Shown piece after piece: positions 9,925 through 20,010 of a stretch of DNA of 64,000 nucleotides. Origin of the DNA: Nephrocerus scutellatus (lineage: Eukaryota; Arthropoda; Insecta; Diptera; Pipunculidae); assembly GCA_947095585.1 (NCBI GenBank), contig OX352764.1, positions 72,497,536-72,561,535 of the forward strand. The letters are read 5' to 3'. The notes beneath the pieces are model-generated. The model was not told where the DNA came from. It saw nothing but the letters and a program-made list of their open reading frames with translations, and searched no databases. The first letter of the stretch is position 1. Each line of letters begins with the position of its first letter. The position numbers and the translations under genes are program-made.

Positions 9925-10259
9925 CGTTCACTCAATAATCTTCAGATTACCGTCTTGAGTAGAGATGGATATAGTTGTAATTGTTGGCCAGCTCCCTTCA
10001 TGTTCTCGTAACCAACTTGGTCCATTCCACCAAAGCTGCAAATTTATGAGATCCTTTGGTTTTACGCCTCTTGAAATGGCATCAGCTGGATTCTGCTTGG
10101 ACGGAACATGTTGCCATTGGCTCCGCGGAAGCGACTCCAGAATAAACGCAGTTCGATTGCCTATGAAATTCTTCATGTAGATTTGTCGATACATTTTTTC
10201 CACGTCGGTGACAACGGCAATTGCAGATCTGCGAAATTTTACGTGGATCATTGTTACAT
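9925..10259 (-). pseudogene. BEL/Pao polymerase fragment, duplicated copy
   Basis: Minus-strand BEL/Pao Pol with an internal deletion. Reverse transcriptase sequence FRRSAIAVVTDVEKMYRQI is fused directly to the RNase H/linker sequence SQWQHVPSKQNPADAISRG and LWWNGPSWL. The open frame is intact through the fusion. It is the truncated duplicate of the segment at 11055-11389. Confidence 0.85.
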
Positions 10260-10281
10260 CTTGTACAAACATAAAAACGGC

Positions 10282-11017
10282 TTAATCGGAGTCAACCTCA
10301 TCCAAATCACCAACATTCATGTGATCCATGCGATTTGTTGCAGCTAAAAGAAAACTTCGGGCAATTATTTCCATGCGGCTTGCAGAAATATACGCTTCGG
10401 CGGCGACGGATTGATTGAAGCCTAGTGCAGTTAACTAAAAACGAAAAAAAAAAAACAGACATTAGAAGTAGTTTTATCTATAACCGGTTATAAAAATACA
10501 CAGTTTTTACCTGAGCTACAGCCAATTCATCGTTACGGAAAATTTTAATGGCGCTGTTGCACCATCTGGTCCTGCACCCATGGCAACCACATTCAGGCCG
10601 GCATCGCCAGCTGCTTTGCGTTGTCTTTGGGAAAACTCAGTATCACGTAATTCCAGATCAATCAACCCTTCCCTATAAGTACGCATCCGGTCATCTTCCT
10701 CATCTTCTAAAGAAAAAATTGGTACTGAAGCATCACCACCAGCTTCAGCATCAAAGGGAGCTTGTGCTGGTTGCTGGTCAGGCTGCTCTTGATTTCCTTC
10801 TGGCTCTTCTGCTGCCTGTTGCTGGTCTGGTTGAACTGGCATATCGATTGCGGGATGTTGTTCTGGTGGTTGAGCTGGCGTATCGACTGCAGCCATTTCC
10901 CTCGGGGACTGCTGCTCGGCACCAGCACCATCTTCGTCCGATGATGATGATGACAATGATGATAATGATGATGACATTTGTAAAATCCGTTTGAAGTCCG
11001 TTTATCACTGCAAAAAC
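10282..11017 (-). pseudogene. Array unit 5 (duplicate of unit 4)
   Basis: Same two exons as unit 4 (terminal 10282-10435, main about 10511-11017), with the same serine run and the same late frameshift. The shared defect shows the frameshift preceded the tandem duplication. Confidence 0.75.
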
Positions 11018-11054
11018 CTAGGAATAAAACCAAAACCAATATAATATAGGAAAT

Positions 11055-11530
11055 CGTTCACTCAATAATCTTCAGATTACCGTCTTGAGTAGAGATGGAT
11101 ATAGTTGTAATTGTTGGCCAGCTCCCTTCATGTTCTCGTAACCAACTTGGTCCATTCCACCAAAGCTGCAAATTTATGAGATCCTTTGGTTTTACGCCTC
11201 TTGAAATGGCATCAGCTGGATTCTGCTTGGACGGAACATGTTGCCATTGGCTCCGCGGAAGCGACTCCAGAATAAACGCAGTTCGATTGCCTATGAAATT
11301 CTTCATGTAGATTTGTCGATACATTTTTTCCACGTCGGTGACAACGGCAATTGCAGATCTGCGAAATTTTACGTGGATCATTGTTAAATCTGTCTGCAGA
11401 TTTGGGCCTATATGTAGAATGTCGTTTAGTGACACCTGTGAGCTTGTTTTGCACGAAGCATCAAAAACGACTCGCTTAGCTTAGTGGCGGTGCTACTGGA
11501 TTTAATGACAGCATGATGTGGCAAATAGTA
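11055..11530 (-). pseudogene. BEL/Pao RT to RNase H fragment
   Basis: The longer copy of the BEL fragment. Upstream of FRRSAIAVV it retains SLNDILHIGPNLQTDL and, in a shifted frame, a stretch equivalent to the BEL signature YYLPHHAVIK (about 11495-11530). The same internal RT deletion as in the duplicate is present. Part of the BEL Pol that continues at 11780. Confidence 0.85.
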
Positions 11531-11779
11531 TTTATCGTCATCTTCAATTTCAATTTCATTTTATTCAATTATATATCTATACAAGTGAGAATACAAAAAA
11601 AATTATCTTGTTTTGCATAGTTCTAGTTCTGGGTAGACTAAGGAAAAATAAAATTAAAATAATAATCTAATATATAAAAAAAAGAGAAAAATTAAAAATA
11701 ATGACATAAAATATAAAATTACATTTTTAAAATTAAATTATATTTGTATTTATAAGAGAAATAAAAAAATAAAAAAAAT
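11531..11779. other. AT-rich insert inside BEL pol
   Basis: About 250 bp of very AT-rich sequence lying between two blocks of BEL polymerase that are normally contiguous. No coding potential and no clear inverted ends. It is probably an inserted short element or a replaced segment. Confidence 0.5.
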
Positions 11780-12221
11780 GCTCTGGAATCGTCTGCACGG
11801 GTAAGTAGGTCATGTGCCCCAATGCAATATACTCGGTTATGGATGATTTGTATGATTCAAAGAACTCTGGCACTCGCGAAAACTTTCTCTCCATTGCTAA
11901 CCATCTATGATGTGCTGCCTCAAACGAACTGCCTACTGACAACCTCGACTCCTTAAACGGTAATCTGACCACAAATCGACCGTCCGAATCTTTTGTTGTT
12001 GGCTTCTCGTACTGACTTTCACAAGGGTGGTTGGATAGACGATTTTGAACTGGTTCTGTGACTTCTTCAACCTCCCAAAATTTGTGCAGCAAATGATTGA
12101 TATCTTCGTTAGAGTGTTCAATGATTGCTTCAGTGGTGGCGTGCAAATTGGAAGCACTTGATGAAGGAGCGTTATATGTTCCTGCAAGTAGCCAACCCAG
12201 CGCTTTGCTACCCGCACACAT
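11780..12221 (-). pseudogene. BEL/Pao protease-RT linker region
   Basis: Minus-strand frame with the BEL/Pao pattern LGWLLAGTYN, HKFWEVEEV, DSDGRFVVRLPFKES and ITEYIALGHMTYLP. These are the conserved blocks just upstream of the BEL reverse transcriptase. It ends abruptly at about 12221 where the LINE 5' region begins, so the LINE truncates or interrupts it. Confidence 0.88.
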
Positions 12222-12895
12222 GAACCCCCGGGGTGATGGGAGTACTATAGCCTATAACCTTCCCTCACCTGCCAATAATTTACGTTGACATTTTTTTAAA
12301 AATACGTTTGTAAATGTCATGTTAAAATTTTACTTTCTCCTCTTCCATCTTCCACTTTCCCCTACCTGTCAATAATATATCTAGCGGAAATACCCGGCGT
12401 TTCCCGGCTGCCCCATCCCACTGACCCCCACCAATTTAACACCCGCCCACTGACACTACACCCACTGACCCCCCGCCCACTGACCCACCGCCATCTTATC
12501 GCCAGCCCACGGACCTCTGACCTCAGATGACCACCCATTCACAGAACAACCCCACTCACTGAACTCACACCAACTGACCAACCCACCAACTGACCACCTC
12601 ACCAGCCCAGAACACTATAGAATAAGTTTGAACGCGATTGGTTCATAAAAACATGCAATTTGTAGAAACAATAAAAAAATTCTTATGGAGACTCTTTGAC
12701 TCAGAAGTCTGACCACTTTCAGGATATGCCTATTATGTGTTCATTATGGTATAAAACCACTATGCAAAGTTTGAACGCGATCGATTTATAAAAACATGCA
12801 ATTTGTAAAAACAAAAAAAATTCGTATGGTGACCCCTTGACCTCAGATCTCTCTGTACTCCTTTTCTCTAGGGCTTGGTTGTAGTACTGCCGGTA
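12222..12895 (+). promoter_or_regulatory. LINE 5' leader with internal repeats
   Basis: 12400-12610 is made of degenerate CCCACTGACC-type motifs. 12620-12860 contains two copies of a roughly 140-bp sequence (GTTTGAACGCGAT...CATGCAATTTGTA near 12635 and 12770, each followed by CTTGACCTCAGA or similar). Repetitive leaders often act as internal promoters in LINEs; that role is inferred. Confidence 0.5.
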
Positions 12896-14167
12896 ATGCT
12901 TTTACCATTGAGGCAGCAAGTGATAATGCCGCAGTTGAGCACACCCTCAGCGAATGGTTCGGGGTCTCTCCCCAATCGTCAGCCGACCACTGTCCCCAAG
13001 GTGTCGCTAGGAGCAGTCCCCAAACCTAAGCCGAAAGGCTCTAAAAGGAGGGGACCTCCCGACCCGCCAAAGGGGCAGCCGGGAGGTGTGGACGATCCCC
13101 TGAGAAAGGGTCTCAGTGGGGCAGGGACGAGGCACTATCTCCGACTCCTTGAGCAGGGCATAGAACCCGCACAAGCGAGGAAGGAGGTTGATGATAGGAA
13201 GTTGGCGGCTGCAGGGCATGGACCTCCCGTCATCACTCCCCAGGGGACGAAGAGGGGGCCATCGGTCCTCACTCCACCAACTAGGGAGGATAAGAGACTG
13301 AAGGAGGGCACCGGGCAGTCGACCAGTGCCACCTTCGGGGGTAGCGGGGGCTCTCAACCTAGCTATGCGGAGGCTACGAAACAAGTCAGGGTCGCTATCC
13401 TCGCGGAGCATGATCCGGAGGAGACACTGACCCATGAGCAGCTAGCAGCCTTGGAGGAATCCATCCTGGATGAGGTGGCGCTGGGCTGGGAAGTCAAAAT
13501 TGGCTTCGACGGCGTCCACTTCAGGCCAGGGATGATTCTTGTCGATTGTTGCGATGGACGCTCGGCGGCTTGGCTGAAGGCACATGCTCCAACCCTTTCG
13601 ACGTGGAAGGGACCGAAGCTCGTGGCCAGGGACGGGGACGATATTCCCAAGCCGACTATCATGTCGGTGTATCTGCCACGCAGCAACCGGCAGGGGATGG
13701 AGCGCTCCATCTCCCTGATTGGAGCACAAAATGAGGGTCTCCATGTAAATATGTGGAAGGTTATCGGCTGTCGAGAGGAAAGGGGTGGGGTATTTGCCAC
13801 TATATCCATAGACTCTCGAAGCCGAGACATAATAAAAGGGGCAGGCCACTCCATTAGATACCGGTATGGCAAGATATCGGTGGGTGGTCTGAAAAAGAAG
13901 GAAGCCATACAGGTGGAGAAGGGGCTGATAGACCCTCCCGCCGTAGTAGAAGATGAACCCAAGGGGGCAAGTACAATGGACACGGAAGGAGAAGCGGGAG
14001 CAGAAGAGGTACCCATTATGGAAGACCTCGCTGCCCTTCCCCAACCGAACATTGTACTAGACGAGCTGGAGGCGATCCGACAACTAGAGGAGGACGAGTT
14101 GCTGGAGGAGATCCAGCACCTTGAGCTTGAGACTGGAGAGGGGCAGCCGCCCTCTTCAAACAACTAA
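12896..14167 (+). CDS. LINE ORF1 (DUF4780-like)
   Basis: 423 residues from the ATG at 12896; the frame is open a little further upstream but without an ATG. The N-terminal 150 residues are Pro/Lys/Gly-rich and basic, probably disordered and nucleic-acid binding. Residues about 165-360 carry a DUF4780-like region (ILVDCCDGRSAAWL, IMSVYLPRSN, LHVNMWKVIGC, IRYRYGKISVGG), common in ORF1p of arthropod LINEs. The C-terminus is strongly acidic. No CCHC knuckle was seen. The stop at 14165-14167 is three bases from the ORF2 ATG in the same frame. Confidence 0.82.
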   Translation: MLLPLRQQVIMPQLSTPSANGSGSLPNRQPTTVPKVSLGAVPKPKPKGSKRRGPPDPPKGQPGGVDDPLRKGLSGAGTRHYLRLLEQGIEPAQARKEVDDRKLAAAGHGPPVITPQGTKRGPSVLTPPTREDKRLKEGTGQSTSATFGGSGGSQPSYAEATKQVRVAILAEHDPEETLTHEQLAALEESILDEVALGWEVKIGFDGVHFRPGMILVDCCDGRSAAWLKAHAPTLSTWKGPKLVARDGDDIPKPTIMSVYLPRSNRQGMERSISLIGAQNEGLHVNMWKVIGCREERGGVFATISIDSRSRDIIKGAGHSIRYRYGKISVGGLKKKEAIQVEKGLIDPPAVVEDEPKGASTMDTEGEAGAEEVPIMEDLAALPQPNIVLDELEAIRQLEEDELLEEIQHLELETGEGQPPSSNN

Positions 14168-14170
14168 AGC

Positions 14171-17100
14171 ATGACCAGCACACGCATTGCTCAGGTGAAC
14201 ACCCACAAGGCCAAAGGGGCAGCCGCCGTGGTGGCCAGGACGTTCACCAAACAACATCTAGAGCTAGTGCTGGTCCAGGAACCCTGGTTCTACAGGGGAC
14301 AGATATGTGGTCTGTCTTGCAAAGATGCTAAGGTAATATACGACGTGGGGCAAGCTGCCCCACGGGCCTGCATCGTCGTTAGAAATAGTATTAATTATCT
14401 ATCTCTTTCAGAATTTATAACCCGGGACGTGGTAGCAATCCAGTGCCAGTTTAACATAGACGGCATGCACCGGGAGTTAGTCATAGCTTCGGCCTATTTC
14501 GCCGGGGACAAGGATGAAATACCGCCACCAGAAATTCAAGAACTGGTAGATCATTGCCGAAGGCTAAGCAAACCTCTTCTGATCGGGTGCGATGCAAATG
14601 CACACAATGAAGAATGGGGGAGCACCGACACGAATAAGAGGGGTGAGTACCTTTTAGAGTTTTTGGTGAAGGAAAACCTTGATATTTACAATGTAGGAAG
14701 TACTCCAACATTCGTGACTAGGGTTAGGGAAGAGGTACTCGACATCACCTTCGGAACTCCGACAGTGAGTCGTTTACTCAGTAATTGGAGGGTTTCCTCC
14801 GAACCAACTCTGTCAGACCATAGATTAATTCTGTTTGAATTGGGAGGGGTGGTCGTAGGGGAAAGGGTTATTAGAAACCCCAGAAGGACAAATTGGGAAA
14901 ACTTTAGAGTCTATTTACAGAGCAATCTACTACACGCTTCAGTTCAAAGAGTGGCCAGGTGCCCGCGCGAACTAGAATGCGCAGCAGTGGAAATGAACAG
15001 GGCAATCTCTGACGCATATGAGTCGAGCTGCCCGATGAGTTCACCCAAAGGGGGTAATGAAGTTCCTTGGTGGAACGCAGAACTGTCAGCCCATCGAAGG
15101 CAGGTAAGAAAACTCTTCAAGACCGCCAAGAGAAGGGGCAATTGGCAGGAATACAGAAAGTCTCTCACGGCATATAATACAGAAGTGAGAAGAGCAAAGC
15201 GCAGAAGTTTTCGTAAATTCTGTGAGGAGGTTAAAGACACTAAGGAGTCTGCCAGGCTGTACAAAGCGATGGCAAAAGACCCTAGTTGTTTCAAGGCTTC
15301 ACTGAGAAACCAGGAAGGTGAGTTCACAGAAAACGAAGAGCAGAGAGCTCTACTCCTCCTGAGAAGTCACTTCCCGGGGAGTACGGTGAACAGTACTGAA
15401 TCTGATAGAGGCTCAAACCGTCTAAGATTTAATAGAGAAGACTGGAAGAAAGCCTCGGAGATATGCACCGAGCATAGAATCCGGTGGGCAGTTAAAAGCT
15501 TCCAGCCCTTTAAGTCAGCAGGTGTAGATGGGATAATCCCAGTTGTCATGCAAATGGGGCTAGACAATCTCCTCCCATACCTACTAAGAATCTACAGAAG
15601 TAGCCTAGCACTCGGATACATACCGAAGAGCTGGAGAAGGGCTCGGGTGGTATTTATACCGAAGGTAGGGAAGAAAGATCCCACACACCCAAAGTCCTAC
15701 AGACCAATCAGTCTCACTTCGTTTGTCCTAAAGACTATCGAAAAGGTCATCGACAACTATGTAAGGTCGACTTTACTGGTAAAAGAACCACTACATTCCA
15801 GTCAACACGCATACAGAGCGGGCAGATCTACGGAGACCGCACTGTGGGAACTGACGGAAAGAATAGAGGGCTCCCTTGCCAGTAAGGAAATCGCTCTATG
15901 CGCCTTCTTAGATATCGAAGGGGCGTTCGACAACGCATCACACGAGGCGATAAGGAATGCTCTGGATAAGAAAACAGTTGATGGCACAATCAGTAAATGG
16001 ATGTGCGAGATGCTAGTCACTAGAACAGCAGAAACTATAGTCGGGGATAAAACCATTATGGTTAACACGACAAGAGGGTGTCCACAAGGAGGAGTACTCT
16101 CCCCACTACTGTGGAGCATCCTTGTAGACGAACTACTTCAGCGACTAGCTAAAGCAGGAATCGTATCTCAGGGTTACGCGGACGATATAGTCATTGTGGC
16201 CAGGGGGAAGTTCGAGGAAGTTCTATGTGACATAGTTCAAAATGGACTAAATATCACAAGCAGATGGTGCCATGAGGTGGGACTTAGGGTGAACCCAAGC
16301 AAAACCACACTGGTTCCCTTCAGTAACAGAAGAAAATTGGGGCGAATGCGACCAATAACCCTCAATGGCGAAGTGATCTCAATCAGCGAAGAGGTCAAGT
16401 ACCTGGGTCTGATATTAGACAAGAGACTGCTATGGAATAAACATCAGCAGGCAATTATTAAAAAATCTAAGAGAGCGCTCATGGTGTGCAGAAGGGTAGC
16501 GGGCAAATCATGGGGAGTAAGCCCCAAAATAATGCACTGGATGTACACTATGATAGTTATACCAATGATCACCTACGGAGCAGTGGCATGGGCAGGTAGA
16601 ACCAAGCTAAGCACCACAAGGAAAGAATTGGAAAAGGTACAAAGGCTAGCTTGTGTCCTAATCACAGGAGCTATGAGGACCTGCCCAACGGCGGGTATGG
16701 AGGTAATCACTGGGCTACTCCCGCTGCATATAGTGGTAGAGGGCAAATCCATTGAAACCATTGTACGCCTGACCAAGGTTGGCTGCTTAACGGGTAGCAG
16801 AGCGGAGAGCTTAATGAACTCACTAGCCAAGCTAACTCCTGTGGCATGCATGCCATGTGACAGCATGGTGCAAAAGCTTGAGTTCATAAAGAACTATGAG
16901 GTTAAACTAAGCAACAAGACGGACTTTAAGTCCGAAACAGACTACAAGATACATCCAGGAACTATAAAATGGTATACGGATGGATCAAAGAAGGTGGATG
17001 GCACAGGTGCGGGAGTAATAGGGCCACGAACCAAGTACTCTGAAGCAATGGGCCATTATCCAAGTATTTTCCAGGCAGAGGTTCACGCCATCGAAAGATG

Positions 17101-17797
17101 CGCTCAATTCAATCTGGATAGGAAATACATGAGGATGGAAATTGCCATCATGTCAGACAGCCAAGCCGCGCTTAAAGCTCTAGATGCAGTCCACACCACG
17201 TCCAGACTGGTGGAAGAATGCAAAACAAAGTTAAACAAACTTGGTGCAGACAACAAAGTAAAGTTATACTGGGTGCCGGGACACATCGGTATAGAAGGGA
17301 ATGAACAAGCGGACAAGCTCGCAAACATAGGGGCAGAGACTACGCTTGTAGGGCCGGAACCCTTTTGTGGAATTGGGTACAGTATTATGCGTGAAGAATT
17401 ACGCAATATAGGTAAAAACACCGCTTCATTAAGATGGGAGGAACTCCCAGGTCTACGGCAAGCGAAGGAAATGTTGGGTAGATATAATCCAAAGAGGTCC
17501 CGATCAATAATGGGACTAAGTAGGGGTAACGTGAAAATCATTACGGGGTTCCTAACAGGGCACTGCAGACTGAAGGGACACCTTAAGAAAATGAAATTAG
17601 AAGAGGATGACAGCTGCAGGCTATGTGGTGAAGCGGAGGAAACCCCGTGGCATCTTCTCAACGACTGTGGAGCAACGATCCGCCAGAGAAGGGAACAGCT
17701 GGGAACTCACGCACTCTCCGAGCTTGAACGTCACTCATTAGAACCTCTCCATATCATTAGGTTCATAAAGGCCATTGGCATGGAGGGGGTGCTCTAG
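14171..17797 (+). CDS. LINE ORF2: endonuclease, reverse transcriptase, RNase H
   Basis: 1208 residues, intact. The endonuclease occupies about residues 1-225 (VQEPWFYRG, LLIGCDANAHNEEWGS, LSDHRLILF). The reverse transcriptase core has KSAGVDGI, RGCPQGGVLSPLLW and catalytic YADD at about residue 665. The RNase H domain at about 930-1060 shows WYTDGSK, AEVHAIE and MSDSQAAL, then VPGHIGIEGNEQADK. A C-terminal CCHC motif CRLCGEAEETPWHLLNDC lies at about 1150. The enzyme nicks target DNA and copies its own RNA in place. ORF1 and ORF2 share a frame separated by TAA-AGC-ATG, which suggests stop-restart or readthrough translation. Confidence 0.95.
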   Translation: MTSTRIAQVNTHKAKGAAAVVARTFTKQHLELVLVQEPWFYRGQICGLSCKDAKVIYDVGQAAPRACIVVRNSINYLSLSEFITRDVVAIQCQFNIDGMHRELVIASAYFAGDKDEIPPPEIQELVDHCRRLSKPLLIGCDANAHNEEWGSTDTNKRGEYLLEFLVKENLDIYNVGSTPTFVTRVREEVLDITFGTPTVSRLLSNWRVSSEPTLSDHRLILFELGGVVVGERVIRNPRRTNWENFRVYLQSNLLHASVQRVARCPRELECAAVEMNRAISDAYESSCPMSSPKGGNEVPWWNAELSAHRRQVRKLFKTAKRRGNWQEYRKSLTAYNTEVRRAKRRSFRKFCEEVKDTKESARLYKAMAKDPSCFKASLRNQEGEFTENEEQRALLLLRSHFPGSTVNSTESDRGSNRLRFNREDWKKASEICTEHRIRWAVKSFQPFKSAGVDGIIPVVMQMGLDNLLPYLLRIYRSSLALGYIPKSWRRARVVFIPKVGKKDPTHPKSYRPISLTSFVLKTIEKVIDNYVRSTLLVKEPLHSSQHAYRAGRSTETALWELTERIEGSLASKEIALCAFLDIEGAFDNASHEAIRNALDKKTVDGTISKWMCEMLVTRTAETIVGDKTIMVNTTRGCPQGGVLSPLLWSILVDELLQRLAKAGIVSQGYADDIVIVARGKFEEVLCDIVQNGLNITSRWCHEVGLRVNPSKTTLVPFSNRRKLGRMRPITLNGEVISISEEVKYLGLILDKRLLWNKHQQAIIKKSKRALMVCRRVAGKSWGVSPKIMHWMYTMIVIPMITYGAVAWAGRTKLSTTRKELEKVQRLACVLITGAMRTCPTAGMEVITGLLPLHIVVEGKSIETIVRLTKVGCLTGSRAESLMNSLAKLTPVACMPCDSMVQKLEFIKNYEVKLSNKTDFKSETDYKIHPGTIKWYTDGSKKVDGTGAGVIGPRTKYSEAMGHYPSIFQAEVHAIERCAQFNLDRKYMRMEIAIMSDSQAALKALDAVHTTSRLVEECKTKLNKLGADNKVKLYWVPGHIGIEGNEQADKLANIGAETTLVGPEPFCGIGYSIMREELRNIGKNTASLRWEELPGLRQAKEMLGRYNPKRSRSIMGLSRGNVKIITGFLTGHCRLKGHLKKMKLEEDDSCRLCGEAEETPWHLLNDCGATIRQRREQLGTHALSELERHSLEPLHIIRFIKAIGMEGVL

Positions 17798-17915
17798 GGC
17801 CGGGCATGCACCGCCCCTACAGCGCTAGTCGGGGGGGGGGCGCAATAGATCCACTTGGGTCGCAGTGCCATGGTTTTTCACCCCCAACATCATCATCATC
17901 ATCATCATCATCATT
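17798..17915 (+). other. LINE 3' UTR and CAT-repeat tail
   Basis: Short GC-rich 3' UTR with a run of ten G (about 17831-17840), ending in about nine CAT units (17888-17914). It abuts minus-strand errantivirus env sequence directly, marking the LINE 3' end. Confidence 0.8.
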
Positions 17916-19090
17916 GATGCTTCTCTGGAAATGAACGATCTTCCATTGACGGTTACGGTGGTGTTGTGGAATTTTATTAGGAATGTGCCATTAAGGGTGT
18001 GGGTAGTGTTTCCAAATTGTATGATTCCGATAAACTGGTTTAGTAATAGAACGCCTGTTGAGATTTCATCTATTGTTGGGATATGTTGAGTGTTGGCGGT
18101 GTTGCATGAAGCTGATAGACTGTTAAGCAAGCTAGGAATACATGTATCGTTTCTTATATCTATAATGTCTTTAGAATTACAAATTGATAAGGAGTTATAA
18201 TTTTTACATTTTGGTATTGTTCCATACATTTCTTCATTATATCTTAGGATAACATTAAATAGCATTTCTGGTACAATATTGTTCCTTTTTATTGGTTTGG
18301 TTAGAAGACTGTCATAGGTTTCGTTTGTTGTTAATGGAATATTTATGATATAGAGTAAGGCTGAGCTATTGCTTATAACTTTTATCTGTGAGAAGTCCAA
18401 AGCTTCCTCTATTGAATTGTATGGTAGGTTTTGTTTGTTAAGAATGTCTGTAGCAAGTTTTATTTTGTTTTTTGATAAAATAAATTAATTTATCATACCT
18501 AACTTAGCCCAACGAATGGCAAAATTGATATTTTCTAATTCTTCTTTAACTAGTTTAATTTTATATTGAATGTTGGTTATGATTTCAAAGTTTAGGTTAT
18601 TGTCTTCTTTTAGTAATTTTTGTATCTCGTTTTGAACTCTAGTGATATTATTCATTCTTTCATTATATAATTGGTTTATTATAACTTGCCTGTTGTTATT
18701 TCTTAAAACATCTGTAATTTTTTCTTTTATGGTGACGAAGTCATCATGGTCTGGATTTCCTCGCACTTCCAATGAAATTTAATGAACGTTTTGTAATACG
18801 CGGTCTCAAGTTAAGCAAAAGATTTCGAATTTGTTTCAGCTCATGTGATAGCAAAGGGAATATTGTATGGTTATGGGTTGATTGAAGATCAAGGATTGGG
18901 GTTATTCCGGATATAAATTGGTCGTAATTTCCTAAGTCGATGACGTGTATAAGTTTGAAGTTTCCGTCTTGTATTTTCGTCTGTCCTATGTGAAAGGTTA
19001 TTATTTGTGAATTTGAAAAGTCCAAAATTTGGACTGTAGCTTGGCAGGTGCAAAAGGCACATCTGAATAAAAAAGGGTTCGTTTCTAATG
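17916..19090 (-). pseudogene. Errantivirus env, broken into three frames
   Basis: Three overlapping or adjacent minus-strand pieces. 18744-19025 is the N-terminal part, ending at a basic cleavage-type site (RPRITKRS) followed by the start of a hydrophobic segment. 18485-18772 is the middle, with the errantivirus signature GNPDHDDF and an Asn-rich coiled-coil-like stretch. 17916-18400 is the ectodomain C-terminal part, with several N-x-T/S glycosylation sites and Cys residues. Frameshifts separate them, and the transmembrane end is missing because the LINE cut it. Known role of the family: membrane fusion glycoprotein; here dead. Confidence 0.8.
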
Positions 19091-19910
19091 TTACTCTTGT
19101 GAATTGTTCTTCCAGATTCTGTTATTATTGTAGAGTTTTTATTCTCTTTAACTATTTTCTGTCGATATCTGCCTGTTAATTTTGAACCTATTCGTTTATT
19201 ATTTTTTACGTAAATAACTTGTCCTATCTGATAGTCTTTGTTGGGTTTCCTTTTTTTGTTATGATATTTGTTGTATTTTTCCTGTTTGATTTTAAGTTTT
19301 TCTACGTTAGTTAACCGTGTTTTTTCGAATTGTTCGGGATTAAGCCTAGGTATTCTTCCGTAAAATAGTTTAATGGGTTTCTTTGCTGTGTTTGAGTGGA
19401 TAGTGAAGTTATACTCGTCGACAGCTTGTTCTAGGAGTTCTTCAAATGACCGTGGAGGTCCGTCAGATTTCAGACATCTCATAATTTCCGACAAAGTAGA
19501 GTGAAAACGTTCAACTTGACCATTTACTTCACTTTTATATGTTTTGAAGATTTTGACTTAAAAGTCGTCTTCCATCATTGAGGTTACAGATGCTGAATTT
19601 AACGCTTTTTCGTTGTCTATAATGACAACTTCAGGTACGCAAAAGAAGAATAGAATATCTCTTAGTGGACGTCTAATGTCTTCGATAGAACGTGATGAGA
19701 TAATTTTAGCCTGAGCGAATTTCATGAATTTGTCGACATCTGTTAAAACGAGTTGTTTTTCTGTGGAAAAGATATCGACGTGAAGGGTATGTCCTGGATA
19801 TTTGGGGATGGGTGTAGGATTCAGGTGTGGCTTGTTGGGATGTCTGTCGTATTTATTTTCCTTACAAGTTGCACAGCGGCTTACTATTGCTTTGATTTTC
19901 GAAGACATTT
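18950..19910 (-). pseudogene. Errantivirus integrase
   Basis: Two frames. The first (19558-19908) starts in the zinc-binding module (CATCKENKYDRHP) and holds HVDIFS and VIIDNEKAL with the first two catalytic acidic residues. The second (18889-19494) covers the core end and C-terminal domain (QAVDEYNFTIHSNTAKKP, YQIGQVIYVKNNKRIGSKL). A break at about 19495-19557 separates them. Confidence 0.85.
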
Positions 19911-20010
19911 TAGGGAAATAGAAATTTTCTAATAGCTGGATTCGGTTTTCTTCAGCATTGCGATGAGCTCTTCGGTGTGTCTTTCTGATTTTTTCTTCTT
20001 GCTCAATTCT

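Larger units (their letters stand above)
9131..11389. repeat. Recent 1.13-kb tandem duplication
   Basis: 9131-10259 and 10260-11389 are near-identical head-to-tail copies; the visible difference is one extra A in a poly-A run near 10441. Each contains a full array unit plus about 335 bp of BEL/Pao polymerase. The junction (GTTACATCTTGTACAAAC near 10255) against the downstream end (GTTAAATCTGTCTGC) shows only a few bases of homology. The duplication therefore arose after the BEL sequence had joined the array. Confidence 0.92.
12222..17915 (+). mobile_element. Full-length non-LTR retrotransposon (LOA/I-like LINE)
   Basis: About 5.7 kb with a repetitive 5' leader, two complete open frames and a 3' end finishing in a CAT microsatellite instead of poly(A). 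The presence of an apurinic-type endonuclease, RT and RNase H in ORF2, with a DUF4780-like ORF1, fits the LOA/I group of arthropod LINEs; the exact clade was not tested. Left flank is BEL pol and right flank is errantivirus env, so no simple target duplication is visible. Both ORFs look undamaged, implying a young copy. Confidence 0.88.

Noticed and set aside
12875..14167. Minus-strand long open frames opposite the LINE ORF1 (e.g. 13363-14163)
   Set aside because: Antisense shadows of a GC-rich coding region with strong codon bias; no domain signature.
17888..17914. CAT microsatellite as an array-unit remnant
   Set aside because: The array also has ATG/CAT runs, but here the run directly follows the LINE 3' UTR and fits a LINE simple-repeat tail better.
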